From contig JAAXNY010000008.1 in NCBI GenBank assembly GCA_013420905.1, positions 1 through 64,000 on the forward strand: 64,000 bases of DNA, given 5' to 3'. The notes below the pieces were generated by a model. That model had not been told where the DNA came from, did no database searches, and was given only the letters and a program-made list of their open reading frames with translations. A program made the translations under genes and the position numbers. This DNA comes from Collybia mongolica (Eukaryota > Basidiomycota > Agaricomycetes > Agaricales > Clitocybaceae). The first letter of the stretch is position 1. Each line of letters starts with the position of its first letter. Positions 48,901 through 60,802 of this stretch are shown one piece after another.

Positions 48901-51900
48901 TTTTACTATTTTCTTTTAATCTTCCGTATCAAGTCCCGTCACCAAGGTCTCCAACGGATTAACGCCGCCATTCCACTATTGACCGAAATCGAGATTGACA
49001 GCCTTGTTGGAGAAAAGAAATACATGTGATCTAACAGGGAGATCTTGATGTTATGATTTGTGATAGGCGGTAATGAAAACATGACTGGTTCGGTCTGCAT
49101 CTGGGCTTTAAAATTTCACTTTCCTCAGTCTGAACTAACCCTTTCAGACAGCCTCAGAATACGCCTCTTCTAGCTTACATACAGCACGATGTTGGTACCT
49201 CTTAGTCTTAAGTTTCCTTCCAAATGCTGGGTGAGCTTTACTCATAGAGTACTTTTAATCTCCCCTCCTATATTTTCGTCCCCGTTCAGAAGTCATCCGC
49301 TATTCCTTCACAAAACATATGGGTTGGAAAAAGGGAGGCTGTGCGGCGCGGCTAGTTTGTGTGGCGTCACAGGGAAGGCTAGATCCAAGACTCACATTAA
49401 CCTTCCAGGTGAGAACTCGAGGATCTCACATGCTTACCGACTGAAATCTATGTATTCCCATGAACACCCGAAAGATGCCGAAATCAGGGAAACCGCTTTG
49501 GGCTGGAGGTTTCATACTTACAACGCGCTCTTGTCCTTACATTCGCTATCAGAGCTGCGGCATCAACATAAGGCACCACAAAACCGAAATTTAAGCAGGC
49601 ATACAAGACAGTCTTCTCGATGCCCGCCCTGCCATTGTCTCCGCGATGGAACCCAGGCAATAGCACCATTTCAACCTAGCGGTTCAAGCGATGATACCTT
49701 ACCCATGGTTAAAAAATCGCCTACACAGTTCCGTCCCACACAACGAGGATCATCCGCATGTGATCTACGGTCAAGGTCCAAGTGCCCTACGTGGAGGCGG
49801 GGACATACATCGGACGTACTATACGTATAAAAAACCCATGCTCCTGACCCGTCCTGAGATCGCCCAAAAACGACAACACCACGCAGAAAGGCCGGATTTT
49901 TGCCAGATTTGGATGGCGCATCGGTTTGCTTATAGCCAGGACGGTCATTTGTGGCTCGGTGCAGGGTCGTCGTCCACCCAATTGCCCATGCTTTCAAAGG
50001 CCAACATCTTCTATGCGTTGCAATTTGGATAAGGTGCTTGGAATGGATGTCCGCAGAGACTAGGAATCCGAATGTTGACTGGTGGTTTTCGCACAGGATC
50101 TCTATCATAAACCCAGGTTGTAATGTCGCGTGATACAGAACATGAACTGTGCTATGTTCATCGATGCCAAACCCTGGCAGGCCCGATGAGCCATAAGAAA
50201 GGTAAGCATATCTACTACCTCGTCTGTACAAGCTGAGTCGTTCGTTCTCAACCTGGTCTAAATACTTTACACCACGTCTACGAAACTTACGTCATGACTG
50301 GGCGTCTGCCAGGGCCTTCCAATCGATGCAATAGATGCTTCCTGTCCAGAAACGCTTGCAGGGATTTTTTGACTTCCGACATGGCTCTGTACCTCTATGG
50401 CGTCATTTCCCTATCAAAGGGATCAAATATTTGTAATTCTTCATTCATACGCCGGACACTGCAAGATACGCGGTCGCATTACTTCAATCAATACTAGGCT
50501 ACTCTTTACTTCGTTACAATGATTGACGATACATCGCCCATGGTCACCCCATTGTAAGGTAACTAGTTTGAAATCCTCATCCTCGCGTTCAACAAATTCC
50601 GGCACAACGGATGCGACGGCTGCCCTAAACATGCTTGTTCAACGCCAATCCTATCGTCCCTCGAGCGCAGCAAGTCCCGCAGATTCATTTTGGGTAACAC
50701 TGTTCCGTACCATCCCATCCAAGCCAACGCCGACGCGCATGGGACCAGATACCACTATGCCCTTTTGCATTGAGGACGTACATGTATCAGCGCTGACCGT
50801 GTCCCACTAACGACTCATCGTCGGTTGTGATTTAGCTGGCCTTGGGTGTGCAACAGGAGATGCTCGAAAGGGATACATCACCCGCATTTACAAAAAGCTC
50901 CCCGCTCTCAGGAGAAATGGTACAATTCAAGTTTTTATATTGCCTTCCATTCATTGAGCCTGTCAGTATTTTAAATGATGTGAGTTCAAGCATTTCCGCC
51001 TTCACATCTGGCATCAATCTGTGTAACTAGGTCCTTCGCCGCGATCGGGATGCTGGACATTTCATCATGGGGTGGGGACTGCACGCAAGGGCTGGTGGAT
51101 ACTTTGCAGGGGGTGTTTTCATCCATATGCAGATTCGACTTTGGCCGTTTTGCGGTTACGCATCTTTTCCCGTGAGCTTCTTTCCTCTTAACGACTAGGC
51201 ACACATTGACCCCAACGCAGCATCGACACAATCATTTGGAGGGACTTGTTAACATATAACCCTTCCAGAACGCGAGTACTGCGCTCGCGCCTACAATGGT
51301 CACCATGCAAATGAACGAGACCCCCTACGAAGAGGTGCAGACACTTAAGGTAGGCGTCAATGCCAATGAGTACTGGGAGGACGGTATAGTCGGGAAAGTG
51401 GAGTGCTTTTTGACGATTGAAGATTTGGAAGCGACTTGTTGGCCGTATTGATGGCTAAGGAGTAAAGGTCAGGGTTTTGTCCGTGTAAAATCTTTCTTCG
51501 AAGTTTCAGAACCTCACTTTCACTCCTCATCTCAGGGCTACAAAGACGAACATAAGTCCTCGGGATATGCCATATACCGAGCATAGTTCGGCGCCCAGGA
51601 AACCGGAATTGAACGGAATCCTTTGACAGCTTTTATGTACTAGGGTGAGGTCGTGGTGTACACTCTATTTGGTGAGTAATGTCGGCTTGCTTCGTTTCCT
51701 GCGCCTCATATGCATACTTTGAGTCATCAGGATCCAACGTTCACCTGATCACCTCATGTAGCCAAGGTGGAATTACACTTTCCTGTGCTCGTCTATGAAA
51801 AAAAAGGCACGTGTTGTTCTAGGCCCGTCTTTTGTGGCTCTCCCGTAACTTCGATTATTTGAATTCTTCGAGCTCAGGGAAAAACACGACATTGCAGAAA

Positions 51901-54900
51901 TGTGATCATACCTCGGCAAGGTCGATGGCGTGTTGCACGTTGTTCGAGGGCTAGGATTCACATTGTGCCACGGTCCTTTACAAGGTATCGTAATTCGTGG
52001 ACCGGAACTTGTTCAACGTAGCTCACCCCGGACTTGGGTTAGCAAAGCATGTCGCTTAGTTCTCATAGGCGATACCGATCACCCATTCATACTGTACGCG
52101 ATCTGATTTGATATCGACTTTTCACATGCTAATTGTTACGCCTTCTGCTCTTCCCTCCAATCAAACATCAATAATTGCATGGCCGCCACTCTGTGCTCCT
52201 GCCCCAATAATTCCTTACGGTACGTTCATCTCTGTTGTCAGGACAAGTATACAATAGACATCTCAGGTCATAGAAGATGACGTGACTTTAGTGGTCACGC
52301 TTCAATTGGCGGGTGAAGGGAAGATACCCTTAGCTGTCAGAACCTGGGAACACATACGGCGCATTTTTTAGAGGAACCGTTCAATTGCGACTCGATTCGG
52401 GGAAATGTATATTCATCGCCGAGCTTTCGGTGTTTCGTTTTTGACGCGCTGACGCGCCATGTCAGATACCAACGCGAGACAGGTGGCATTCATGTAAAAT
52501 CTAATGACCGAGGCGCGAGTATGCATCTACCTTGACTTGAATGGCACCTTACTTCCGACGCCAAGGAACACGCGTACGAATTTTTTGGACCCGTTCTAGA
52601 GGGGTCAGGGAAAGGCAACATTCGCTCCCTGTTGAGTTATTTTGGGTTCGAAGAAAAAAAATATTTATAGGTGTGTTGATCCACCCAACTCCGTAAAACT
52701 CGTTGAATATACCAATGCACCCTCAGATCTTAGCAATTCTGATGCGTCAGTCACGAGTATGAATCTCTACCAATCCTCCTTGATAAACGGGTGGTTAGAG
52801 TTGCCGCTGCGCGAAATCTAAGATCAGCAAACCTTGCCGTAGGTATGCACCCACATTTTACACATGTGTCCTCGTGAACCGGAACTGAACTGGACCAGAA
52901 GTGTGACAAAAAGAGTGCTTCTCGAAGCATTATGCCACAATTGGTCATTCTTACCGAGTACGCCTCCTTTTTAAAACCGAGAACAACTGGAACTCCAGGT
53001 ACTTCTACCGTGATCCGCGATAGTTGGTCAGCGGCCTCATCACAAACTAATCGCACTAGTTCACCCAAAACCTCACCTCACACCTCCCAATGACAACGTT
53101 TCCCAACTACTTATACCTCGCTCCAGGAGGCTCGGCCATCGGTAAAGCCGATCACATGTTCGCTCGCCATTTCGCCGGTGCAACGAACGTGACGAGGTCG
53201 CGTTCTCAATTATCCACGTCCCCATTCAACATCATTTCCTATACTGGCTCTCCGGCTCTCACTCTACGATAGGCGCCTACTTATGGGCGATTCTATCTTC
53301 TCGCAATCACGCCATCATCCAAGTCTAACGTTGCCTGTACCTATTGACGTGTCGCGCCCATCAATCCATCATGCCTTAACCCCGTGCAAGATGGGTAACT
53401 AGCCACATTATGATGGCTGTTCTCCACAGGTTAGCGTTCAAGCAAGCCGATTATATGTTTGTAATTTTGGATGGGCACCATGTTTCCATTCCGAGGAAAT
53501 TCCAGGTCATGATCTGATATCAGATACGGCATTAGTTGGTGAGAACCAATCACGGTCGCCGTAATTGTCCCAGAGGAGCTTCCATTAATTCAATCCTGTT
53601 CGATCCAGCCTTCTCGAAAAAAAAAAAAAAAGCCCGGTGCATGAAAGCTCCGTGTAAAGTGCCTGGTCCGATTTAGGCTAGAAAGCAAGGCTGGAACCCC
53701 TGTGACGTAGACACGATATAATATTTGAATTGAACGAGGCAGCGCAATTGGAAGTTCCCTGCGGTGGGAGGTATCATTAGGGAGAGAATCCCACTCAACG
53801 GCCACTTCCCATAGAGTCTACAACAGCCTCGCTGCGCATCATTGTTCCGGTATTGTGCAGATCCAGTTCTGTCCCCCCGTGAACAACAGAATGACGCTCA
53901 TGTGTCCATTTTCCAGTGATGTCGAAGCATGAATCAAGAAGCTGTGATGCCAGTGTCTTCTGTCACGGCCGGTATGTCCCAAGCGAGTGTTCTAGAAATG
54001 GAATTTATCCTACAAATCTGGCCAAGAATTGGACAGGAATGCAATGCAAAATATCACGTTTGAGACGGCCAACTCGAGGTATTACAACTCAGAAATCAGT
54101 ACGCCCTGGCAGGGCGTGATCGGTCTATAATTCAGTAATGCACGACATAGATGCTATCACCTGGCCTGGGATATCCTGGTCCCACATATATCCTTCGGGC
54201 TCGAACATCGCGCACAGACTTTGTTGTACGTCGCATCTTCCAGATATGGTGCACCCCGTTCAGCCTCTGTCCATCTAGGGTCTGAAAACTGACATTCGCG
54301 CCTGTGCTGAGTGTTTGGGGCATCCAAGTGAGCCAGTAACTGTTCTAACCCGACTCCGACAAGATCCAAGGAGGCAAAGCTTCCCATGTTGTGAAGATGG
54401 CCATTGGAGTCGATACGCCACGGCAGCTTTCCCCTGAAAAACAAAGGCGTGCCAGAGGCACCTGCCGTACGGCACTACAACCTTTTTGAGCTGTGTCAAA
54501 TCTCGCACCCAGAGTTAGGACAGGCGCTCGACGATGGTCCGAAACGAGCGTACTTGCGGGTATGATTCACGTTTACGGCCACTCTTACGTGCAGTAAAAA
54601 AAATATTAATTAAACGTGGCTCCTTTGCAAGTGAAGGCCGTTGAATAGGACGGATACACACATCGGTGAATTTTAAATTCCTAGTGAACGAGGTTGGGCG
54701 GAGCCCAGGGTCCTGCCAAGTGGAGTCATTGGACAAAACTCAAAAGTTCTACGGATTACGCCGTACGGGCGGGACCGACGGTGTACCACTCTACCAGTCC
54801 CAGCCCCCCGTCCAGGTCCTGCTAGAAACAAGTCTAGCGAAATCTCAGAACACCCTCGCAGCCTGCCATGTCCATATTCCCCTTCGTTCCTATCCCCCTG

Positions 54901-57375
54901 CGTTATTTTTGGCGCGTGTCCTCATAGCCTTGGATACCCGCGTACGTACCCCACCCCCAACGACAACCACGCATCCTAAAGACCATCGCCTAATGTCCGA
55001 TCCCCCTTCGGGGCCTGGTGCACGAAGAGAAGGGTAGATTCATTCATAAACCTCAGACACGTAGACACCCCTGCACCTGCGCCTTTCCGATTTCACAATT
55101 CTGCTGCGTAGGGTCTATCTATATCCCTCAAGGCCCCGGCTTTCTTCGACCATACCATTGGGGGAGTATAGCTGGGTAAGCAACGAGGACGCGGGAAACT
55201 TCAGCCGCGCCGGCTTGGGCTGCACGGGGGCGGATAGAGCGTGCAACGAGAGAAGAGGGGAAGGGAAGGCCATGGAGAAGGCTGAATCCAGCATAAGGAG
55301 TAGGAAGAAGGCGAACAAAGGACAACCCTATTGCCCCCGTGCCGGCTCATTGGCATGTGTACGCACCCACGCGGCACGATGCGGGGGAAGCCTGGGGGGG
55401 GGGGGGGGGGTGAACCTTATGGTGTGCAATGTGACGGGCCTGGACTCGTGTCAGTCCCCGACTCCCCGACTCCTCGTTGACACGATGCATATTCTTCTCG
55501 GACGTACAAACCCAGCCGTCCCAGCCTATAATTTCCACAAGTTCTGAACAACAATTTCTAGAGCTTGGCATACACCCCTCCAGACAACCTGCCAACGACT
55601 CTAGCAACGCTACCCGGGATGGCCGAGACCTCTTTTACTTTTATTTCTCCTTCTAAGGGCCGTTTTATTGGACATCAAAACGTCCCTGTGATGGGAGCCC
55701 GCCGAAAAAGATATTATGGGTGCAAGGCGAGACCATGAGCAATAGATCATAGATGGTGCTTCGAAATTTCCCGTTCCTTAGCTCCAATCCAACCTCGTCC
55801 CAAACACGATCCCACCTTTCACACACATACCGTACACCCAACGCAGCATCCAGGGAAAAGAAAGAAAAAAGAAAAATCGACCGATCTGACTCAGACTCCC
55901 GAGCCTGACTGAACTCAACATACGCGATCAAAACTCCGCAATGGCCCACCCCGCCAACGGATCATCGATTATCGATCAGGATTCAGGATTGAATTCCATG
56001 ACGACTGTCGGACGTCGGCTTTTTTCCCTTGCTTTTCCCCGAATGCCCGAGTTTGCTGACCTTTCCCTCCCGAATCCTCTCTTCCTTCTAATCTCTGCTT
56101 TCGCTCTTTTTTCTCATGTTCCCTTTGGTGTGTAATATGGATACTACGGACATGGTGCCTGGTGATTTAACGTGTAATACATCGGAACTGACTTCGGGGC
56201 CGACGATCGTGTGTGCCATACAACCGATTCCCACCACCGTCCTACTACTCACCAACCAAAAACTCTCCACTCAATACCCAACAACATAGCGGTGATACCC
56301 TCCAAGGTCCAAAAACCAACATCGACAGCCGTCGGGACTCGGTGCGGGGCCGATCCGTATCACTCCTTCGCAGAAACCGTACTGTACCAGAGAAACAAGC
56401 ACACCATTAAGCGCAGACGATCAGGGCGCAGGGGGCGGCGGTGGCGGCGGCGGCTGCAGCATGATGCGATTTGTAGCAGCCGATACCGATACCGATACCG
56501 GGAGCGGGGGCTGGGGGAATCGGGCATCAAGCCAGACCAGGGCCAGGGACCGTGCCGGTGGCCACTGGCGGACATACGTACGGTTGTTGATGACGGTGCG
56601 GCAACCGGCCCCGGACCTGGGTCCTGTCCTTGATGACGAGGGGGTGGAGGTGAGCGCACTGACGCAGGTGGCTTGACGGGTGTACCGGTGATGGCGGTGC
56701 TGCTCTGTTACTTGTCCGCTGTGATCTATCGCGGTTCGGGGGGTCGGGACCGAGTATGGGCGCTGTGACTCGGAGATTCGAGTGATTTAATTATACGGGG
56801 GGCGTGTGTGGATGTATGGGTATGTGCGGTTTATCGAGGGTGAGGATGTGGTTGGTGGTGGTGATAAGTCATGGCAAATGCGGGGGTTCGGATCGGTGTG
56901 TGGAAATCTTGCCACTTGTGACTAGCGGCCAGAGCGGTTATGTGTTTCAACTTTCAAGTGCATTGTGTATTATAGGAAGGCGTCTGTCTAGATGTACGTA
57001 CTGGAGATACGAAACGCGAAGCAGCGCACAAAGAAGAAAAAAAAGAATACCAAGCGAGATACCCCTGCAGCTCAACTCCCAACTCCCAAAACCAACTCAC
57101 TCAAAATAACAATAACAATAAATGCGGAGGTATGCGATCGCAGCGTCGAAATACCACAAACCTCAATTCAGTCTGCGTTTCAAGTATTAATATTAATATC
57201 AATATTTCAAGTTCGAGTGCGCGGTATATGGTGTGTACACGCGAAAGTAACGTAAGCTAAAAGCGACGACATGCGCTCTCATCCTCATCCCCATTCCTCA
57301 AATAGGTAACAATACACAGAGCTGGGTAACGATACCTACGCGAAGAAACCCAGCGAAAATCGACATCCATCCAGA
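48901..57375. other. Unassigned region with coding scraps on the minus strand
   Basis: Several minus-strand stretches look like exons but could not be linked. They are GIDEHSTVHVLYHATLQPGF (about 50160-50100); PEFVEREDEDFKLVTLQWGD (about 50600); a possible two-exon segment at 51.07-50.84 kb joined by a 49-base intron ending CTGACAG; VPVVLGFKKEAYS ending at a GTAAGA donor near 52960; and SLDLVGVGLEQLLAHLDAPN (about 54360). A plus-strand stretch at 52560-52670 (KEHAYEFFGPVLEGSGKGN) competes with them. The gene or genes may be degraded. Homopolymers occur at 53619 (A) and 55397 (G). From 54.5 to 57.4 kb I see nothing coding. Confidence 0.3.
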
Positions 57376-58295
57376 CTAACCCAGGTCCCATGCACATACA
57401 CAGACGCACTTAGAACCAACCTCCACACACGAAAAAACAGGGGAGGAAGAGACTTGTAATATTTGGATCCTCAAATACGGAAACACTGGGACACCAGAAT
57501 ACGAGAATACGAGAATACGGGATACCAAGAAAATACCAAGCACGCAACACAAAAAAAAAAAAAAACAAATAATACGTAGAATCTGAAATACTGAGAATAC
57601 TGAAATACGGGGCAAACGGCAAACGACAACGACAATGACAAACGACAAACGACAAACGACAAACGGCAAGACAGAAAGGAATAACAAGTTCTAATGAGCA
57701 GACGAGGAGAGGGCGACTTTTAGCTACAGGGGTGTGGCGGGCATATATCCAGGCGGACGACTAAGAATGGGAATGAGGGGGGCGGGGGCAGCGAATAAAT
57801 AACGATACGAAATACGAAATACGGAATACGGGATCACAGCAGAGAACGTATACGAAGCAGAGGCAGAGGCAGAGGCAGAGGCAGAAGTCAGATATAGGCG
57901 GTATATCGGATATCGGATATCGGATATCGGGTAGATCGTGGGGGGGCGAGGTGGGGGAAACAAAAAATGAAAAAACGAAGGAAATCAAAACGAAACGGAA
58001 ACGAAAAGCGAAAAGGGCAAACGAAAAGGGAAAGGGAAAAGGGCAAGAGATAAGGGAAAGACAAAGGTAAGGCATATATATATATATTTTTTATGTCGAC
58101 GGAGCAGGGGCGGGAGCGAGGGCGACGAGGCGAGGCGAGGTATACGCGGACATGGAGGGGGATGGTAAGGCATAAAGGCCCGGGCACGCCCAGAGGCCCA
58201 GCGAAACAACCATGAAGAAAAAACCGCAAAAACGCAAAAACGCAAAAACGCGAAACTGCAAAAAGAGAAAAAAACCCCCACGCCCCCACTGCCCT
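57376..58295. repeat. Microsatellite and minisatellite cluster 3' of the GATA gene
   Basis: Simple arrays follow one another: GAATACGA units (57485-57525), an A-tract near 57551, ACAAACG units (57611-57670), GAATACG-like units (57800-57830), GGCAGA units (57857-57885), GATATCG units (57900-57932) and AAACG/AAAGG-rich sequence to 58060. They lie downstream of the GATA factor stop codon and probably include its 3' untranslated region. Many open frames across them are artefacts of the repeats. Confidence 0.75.
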
Positions 58296-60802
58296 TTAAT
58301 CCCTCCTCCGCTCCTCCCTCTCCCGCTCCTCCCTATCCCTCTCCCTCTCCCTCCCTCTCAAGCTCTCCCTCTCCTCCCGCTCCCTATCGCGCTCCTTCTG
58401 ACCCTCCCTCTCCCTCTCCCTCTCCCTCTCTCTCTGGATCTCCCTCTGGCTCTCCCTCTCCCGTTCCCTCTCCCGTTCCCGTTCCCGCTCGCGACTCCCC
58501 TCGCGACTCCCCCCACGACTCCCCCTCGAGTCCCTCCTCTCCAACACCCCCCCGCCAACAGGGCTCACAGGCCGCAGGCGCGGGCTCATCCCCACGCCCA
58601 TACCCATACCCATACCTGACCCCATACCCATCCCGGCCCCAACCCCGACCCCAGCACCAGAGCCAGAGCCCGAAGGCCCATCCAACGCCCCACGCCGCGC
58701 ACTCGGCACAGGCGGGGGCAGCATCCGCGGCGAGTTCGCCGCGCTCCCTCTCGCCGAGCCCGGCCCTGCACCGTCCGCAGCAGCGGAAGAAGAGGAAGCG
58801 GACGACAAGGGCGGCGGCGGTGGCGGCGGGGGGGCGATCCCGGGACCGGCCATGGGGACGTCCCATGAGGGGGTGGGGAGCCCGGGGAGGGGCGGCGGGT
58901 AGTCGCGGCGGCTGTCGACGTGCATGGAGAGGCTGTCGCGCCTGTGCGTGTCGGCGCTGGTGCCGTTGGGCCCCCCCGAGTTGGGCCCGGCCCCGGGGCT
59001 GGGGTACGGGTTCGGGCTGGGGTTGGGGTATCCGGCCTGCTGCCCCTGATGCGGGTGCGGGTGTTGGTGTTGGTGTTGGTGCGGGTGTTGGTGGGAGGGG
59101 GGCATGGGCTGGGAGTGGAGGTGCGGGGAGGAGAGGGTGAGCGTGGGGTGGGAGAGGTGCGGGCTCTGGTGGTGGGGGTGGGAAGAGTGGGAGGGCGGGG
59201 TGCGCGCGCGCAGGGTGGACGAGGCGAGTGGCCCGCGCTTGTGTGGGAACTGCTCGGGGCGCGGGCGCGAGTGCGTGCGCTCGAAGAGCCCACATTTGTT
59301 GCATAGCTGCCGAGGGGGGTTAGCGCACGTTTACGGTAATAACGGTGAAGGTAACAACTCACGACTTTCCCAGGGCTCAAATTACTCCGTCTCCACGTCG
59401 ACGTGTCGGTGGTGCAGCAATTGAAGCACCTCCTCCTGACGCGATCGCTCAGCTTGGTCGCCGCGTCGTCGGTATGCACGACCGCAAGGGGCATCGCGCC
59501 GGGGTACGGCTGGTGTTGCGGGGGGTACCCGCCGCCGCCGCCGCCACCCGCGCTCCCGCCCTGGTGCGGGTGCTGGTGGTGCGCGGGGATGGCGTGGTGC
59601 GACATCTGCGGGTGGTAGTGCATCTGGCCATAATCCGCGCTGCCCCCTCCCCCTCCGCCGCCGCCGCCACCGCTGAGGCCGACACCGACCCCACCGGCGA
59701 CGCCGATGCCGACGCCGACGTTGAGGGGGTGCGGCGGGGGCGGGGGGAAGTGGTGGGGGTGGTGTGGGTGGGAGTGGGGGTGGGGGTCGTAGAGCTGCAT
59801 CTGGGGCGGGGGGGGCGCGGAGTGGGGGTGTGGTGCGTACATGTAGGGGTGGTACATGATGGCGTGGCCGTGGGTGAGGCCGGGGGGGTGGTGCTGCTGG
59901 GGGAAGGGAGAGGGGTGGGCAGGGTGGTGTGAGGGGGGCGGGGAGGGGCGGCGGGCGGGGGAGCGGGAGTGGGATTGGGAGTGGGAGGAGGAGTGGGAGG
60001 GGGTAGGGGAGTGGGTGGGCGGGGTGCTGGCTCCGAGGGGGGTGAGGTGGGGCGGGGGTGAGGGACGACGGGTGGAGGTGGAGGTGGAGAGGTGGGACTC
60101 GTAGGGGCGCCGGGTGGGGGGGAAGGGGTCCATGTGGTTGGGCATGAATTCGGCGGGGAACTGTGGGAGGGTTGGTTGGTTTGGTCAGTTGGGTGGTGGA
60201 GGGAGGGAGGGAGTGGGACGTACGTTTATACGAGTCGAGTCAAAGGCTGGTTTGGTGCCTGTGCCAGTGTTGGTGGTGGTGGCGTTGGTAGTGGTGTTGG
60301 CGGTGTTGGTGGTGGCGTTGGTAGTGGTGTTGGCGGTGTTGGCGGTAGTGTTGGTAGTGGTGTTGGCGGTGTTGGCGGTAGTGTTGGCGGTAGTGTCGGC
60401 GTTGTTGGTGGTAGTGTTGGCGGTAGTGTCGGCGTTGTTGGCGGTGGTATTAGTATCGGTGTTGTTAGCAGTGTGCTCTACAGGGACGTCTTGAGTGGAC
60501 GCGTCTTGGTTGGGGAGAGAGTCTTTAGGGGAGGTAGGAGCGTGACCGTTGGGGACAGCAGGGTTGGGGTTGGTATCGGTGTCAGTGACGTCCTGATGAG
60601 GGATGTGATCGGGAGGAGCAGCTGCTGATGTCGGTGATGCGGGCTTCGTCTCGGACTGCAGCGCTGCGCTGTCTGCCTTTGCTCCAGCCTCCTTGTGGTC
60701 CCTAAGCGTGAAATGATGGGGTGTTGCGTGTCAGAGTCAGAAAAAATACGAGACCTTGCGGGCTATATGAGCGATTCGAACGTACCAGCCAAACATGGGC
60801 AT
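58296..60802 (-). CDS. GATA-type zinc finger transcription factor, 767 aa, 4 exons
   Basis: Exons in gene order: 60802-60786, 60700-60223, 60160-59363 and 59306-58296, all in phase. The zinc finger is split by the last intron: CFNCCTTDTSTWRRSNLSPG then KVLCNKCGLFERTH, giving C-x2-C-x19-C-x2-C with the WRR and LCNKCGL signatures. GATA factors bind GATA-core sites in DNA; in fungi they control nitrogen, iron, light or developmental genes. The loop is longer than the common 17 or 18 residues, as in a subgroup of basidiomycete factors. Flanking regions are low complexity: an Asn/Thr repeat in exon 2, His/Pro/Gly-rich exon 3, then a Pro/Ser-rich part and an Arg-Glu repeat that ends the protein. 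The ATG at 60802 begins a tiny exon (MPMFG) ending at GTACGT; this start is inferred. GC content is much higher than elsewhere. Confidence 0.88.
60262..60450 (-). repeat. Asn/Thr-coding minisatellite in GATA exon 2
   Basis: On the coding (minus) strand, imperfect units of AACACTACC/GCC code for N-T-T and N-T-A tripeptides. The array is interrupted by N-A-D-T units. Length is a multiple of three throughout, so the frame is kept. Such arrays expand and contract easily and produce a disordered segment. Confidence 0.8.

Noticed and set aside
49671..50231. 186-codon minus-strand frame as a complete gene
   Set aside because: Only part of it reads like protein and its start is not an ATG supported by context; it was kept as a coding scrap rather than a gene.
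58384..59304. 306-codon minus-strand open frame over the GATA gene's last exon
   Set aside because: It is an out-of-frame shadow in very GC-rich sequence. The frame starting at 59306 contains the zinc finger residues LCNKCGL and connects in phase to the upstream exon.
60262..60450. CRISPR-like regular array
   Set aside because: Units are nine-base coding repeats with no spacers, inside a eukaryotic exon.
59345..60628. Plus-strand open frames of 178-195 codons opposite the GATA gene
   Set aside because: Products are Gly/Val/Arg-rich translations of the GC-rich antisense strand and the minisatellite, with no motif or splice logic.
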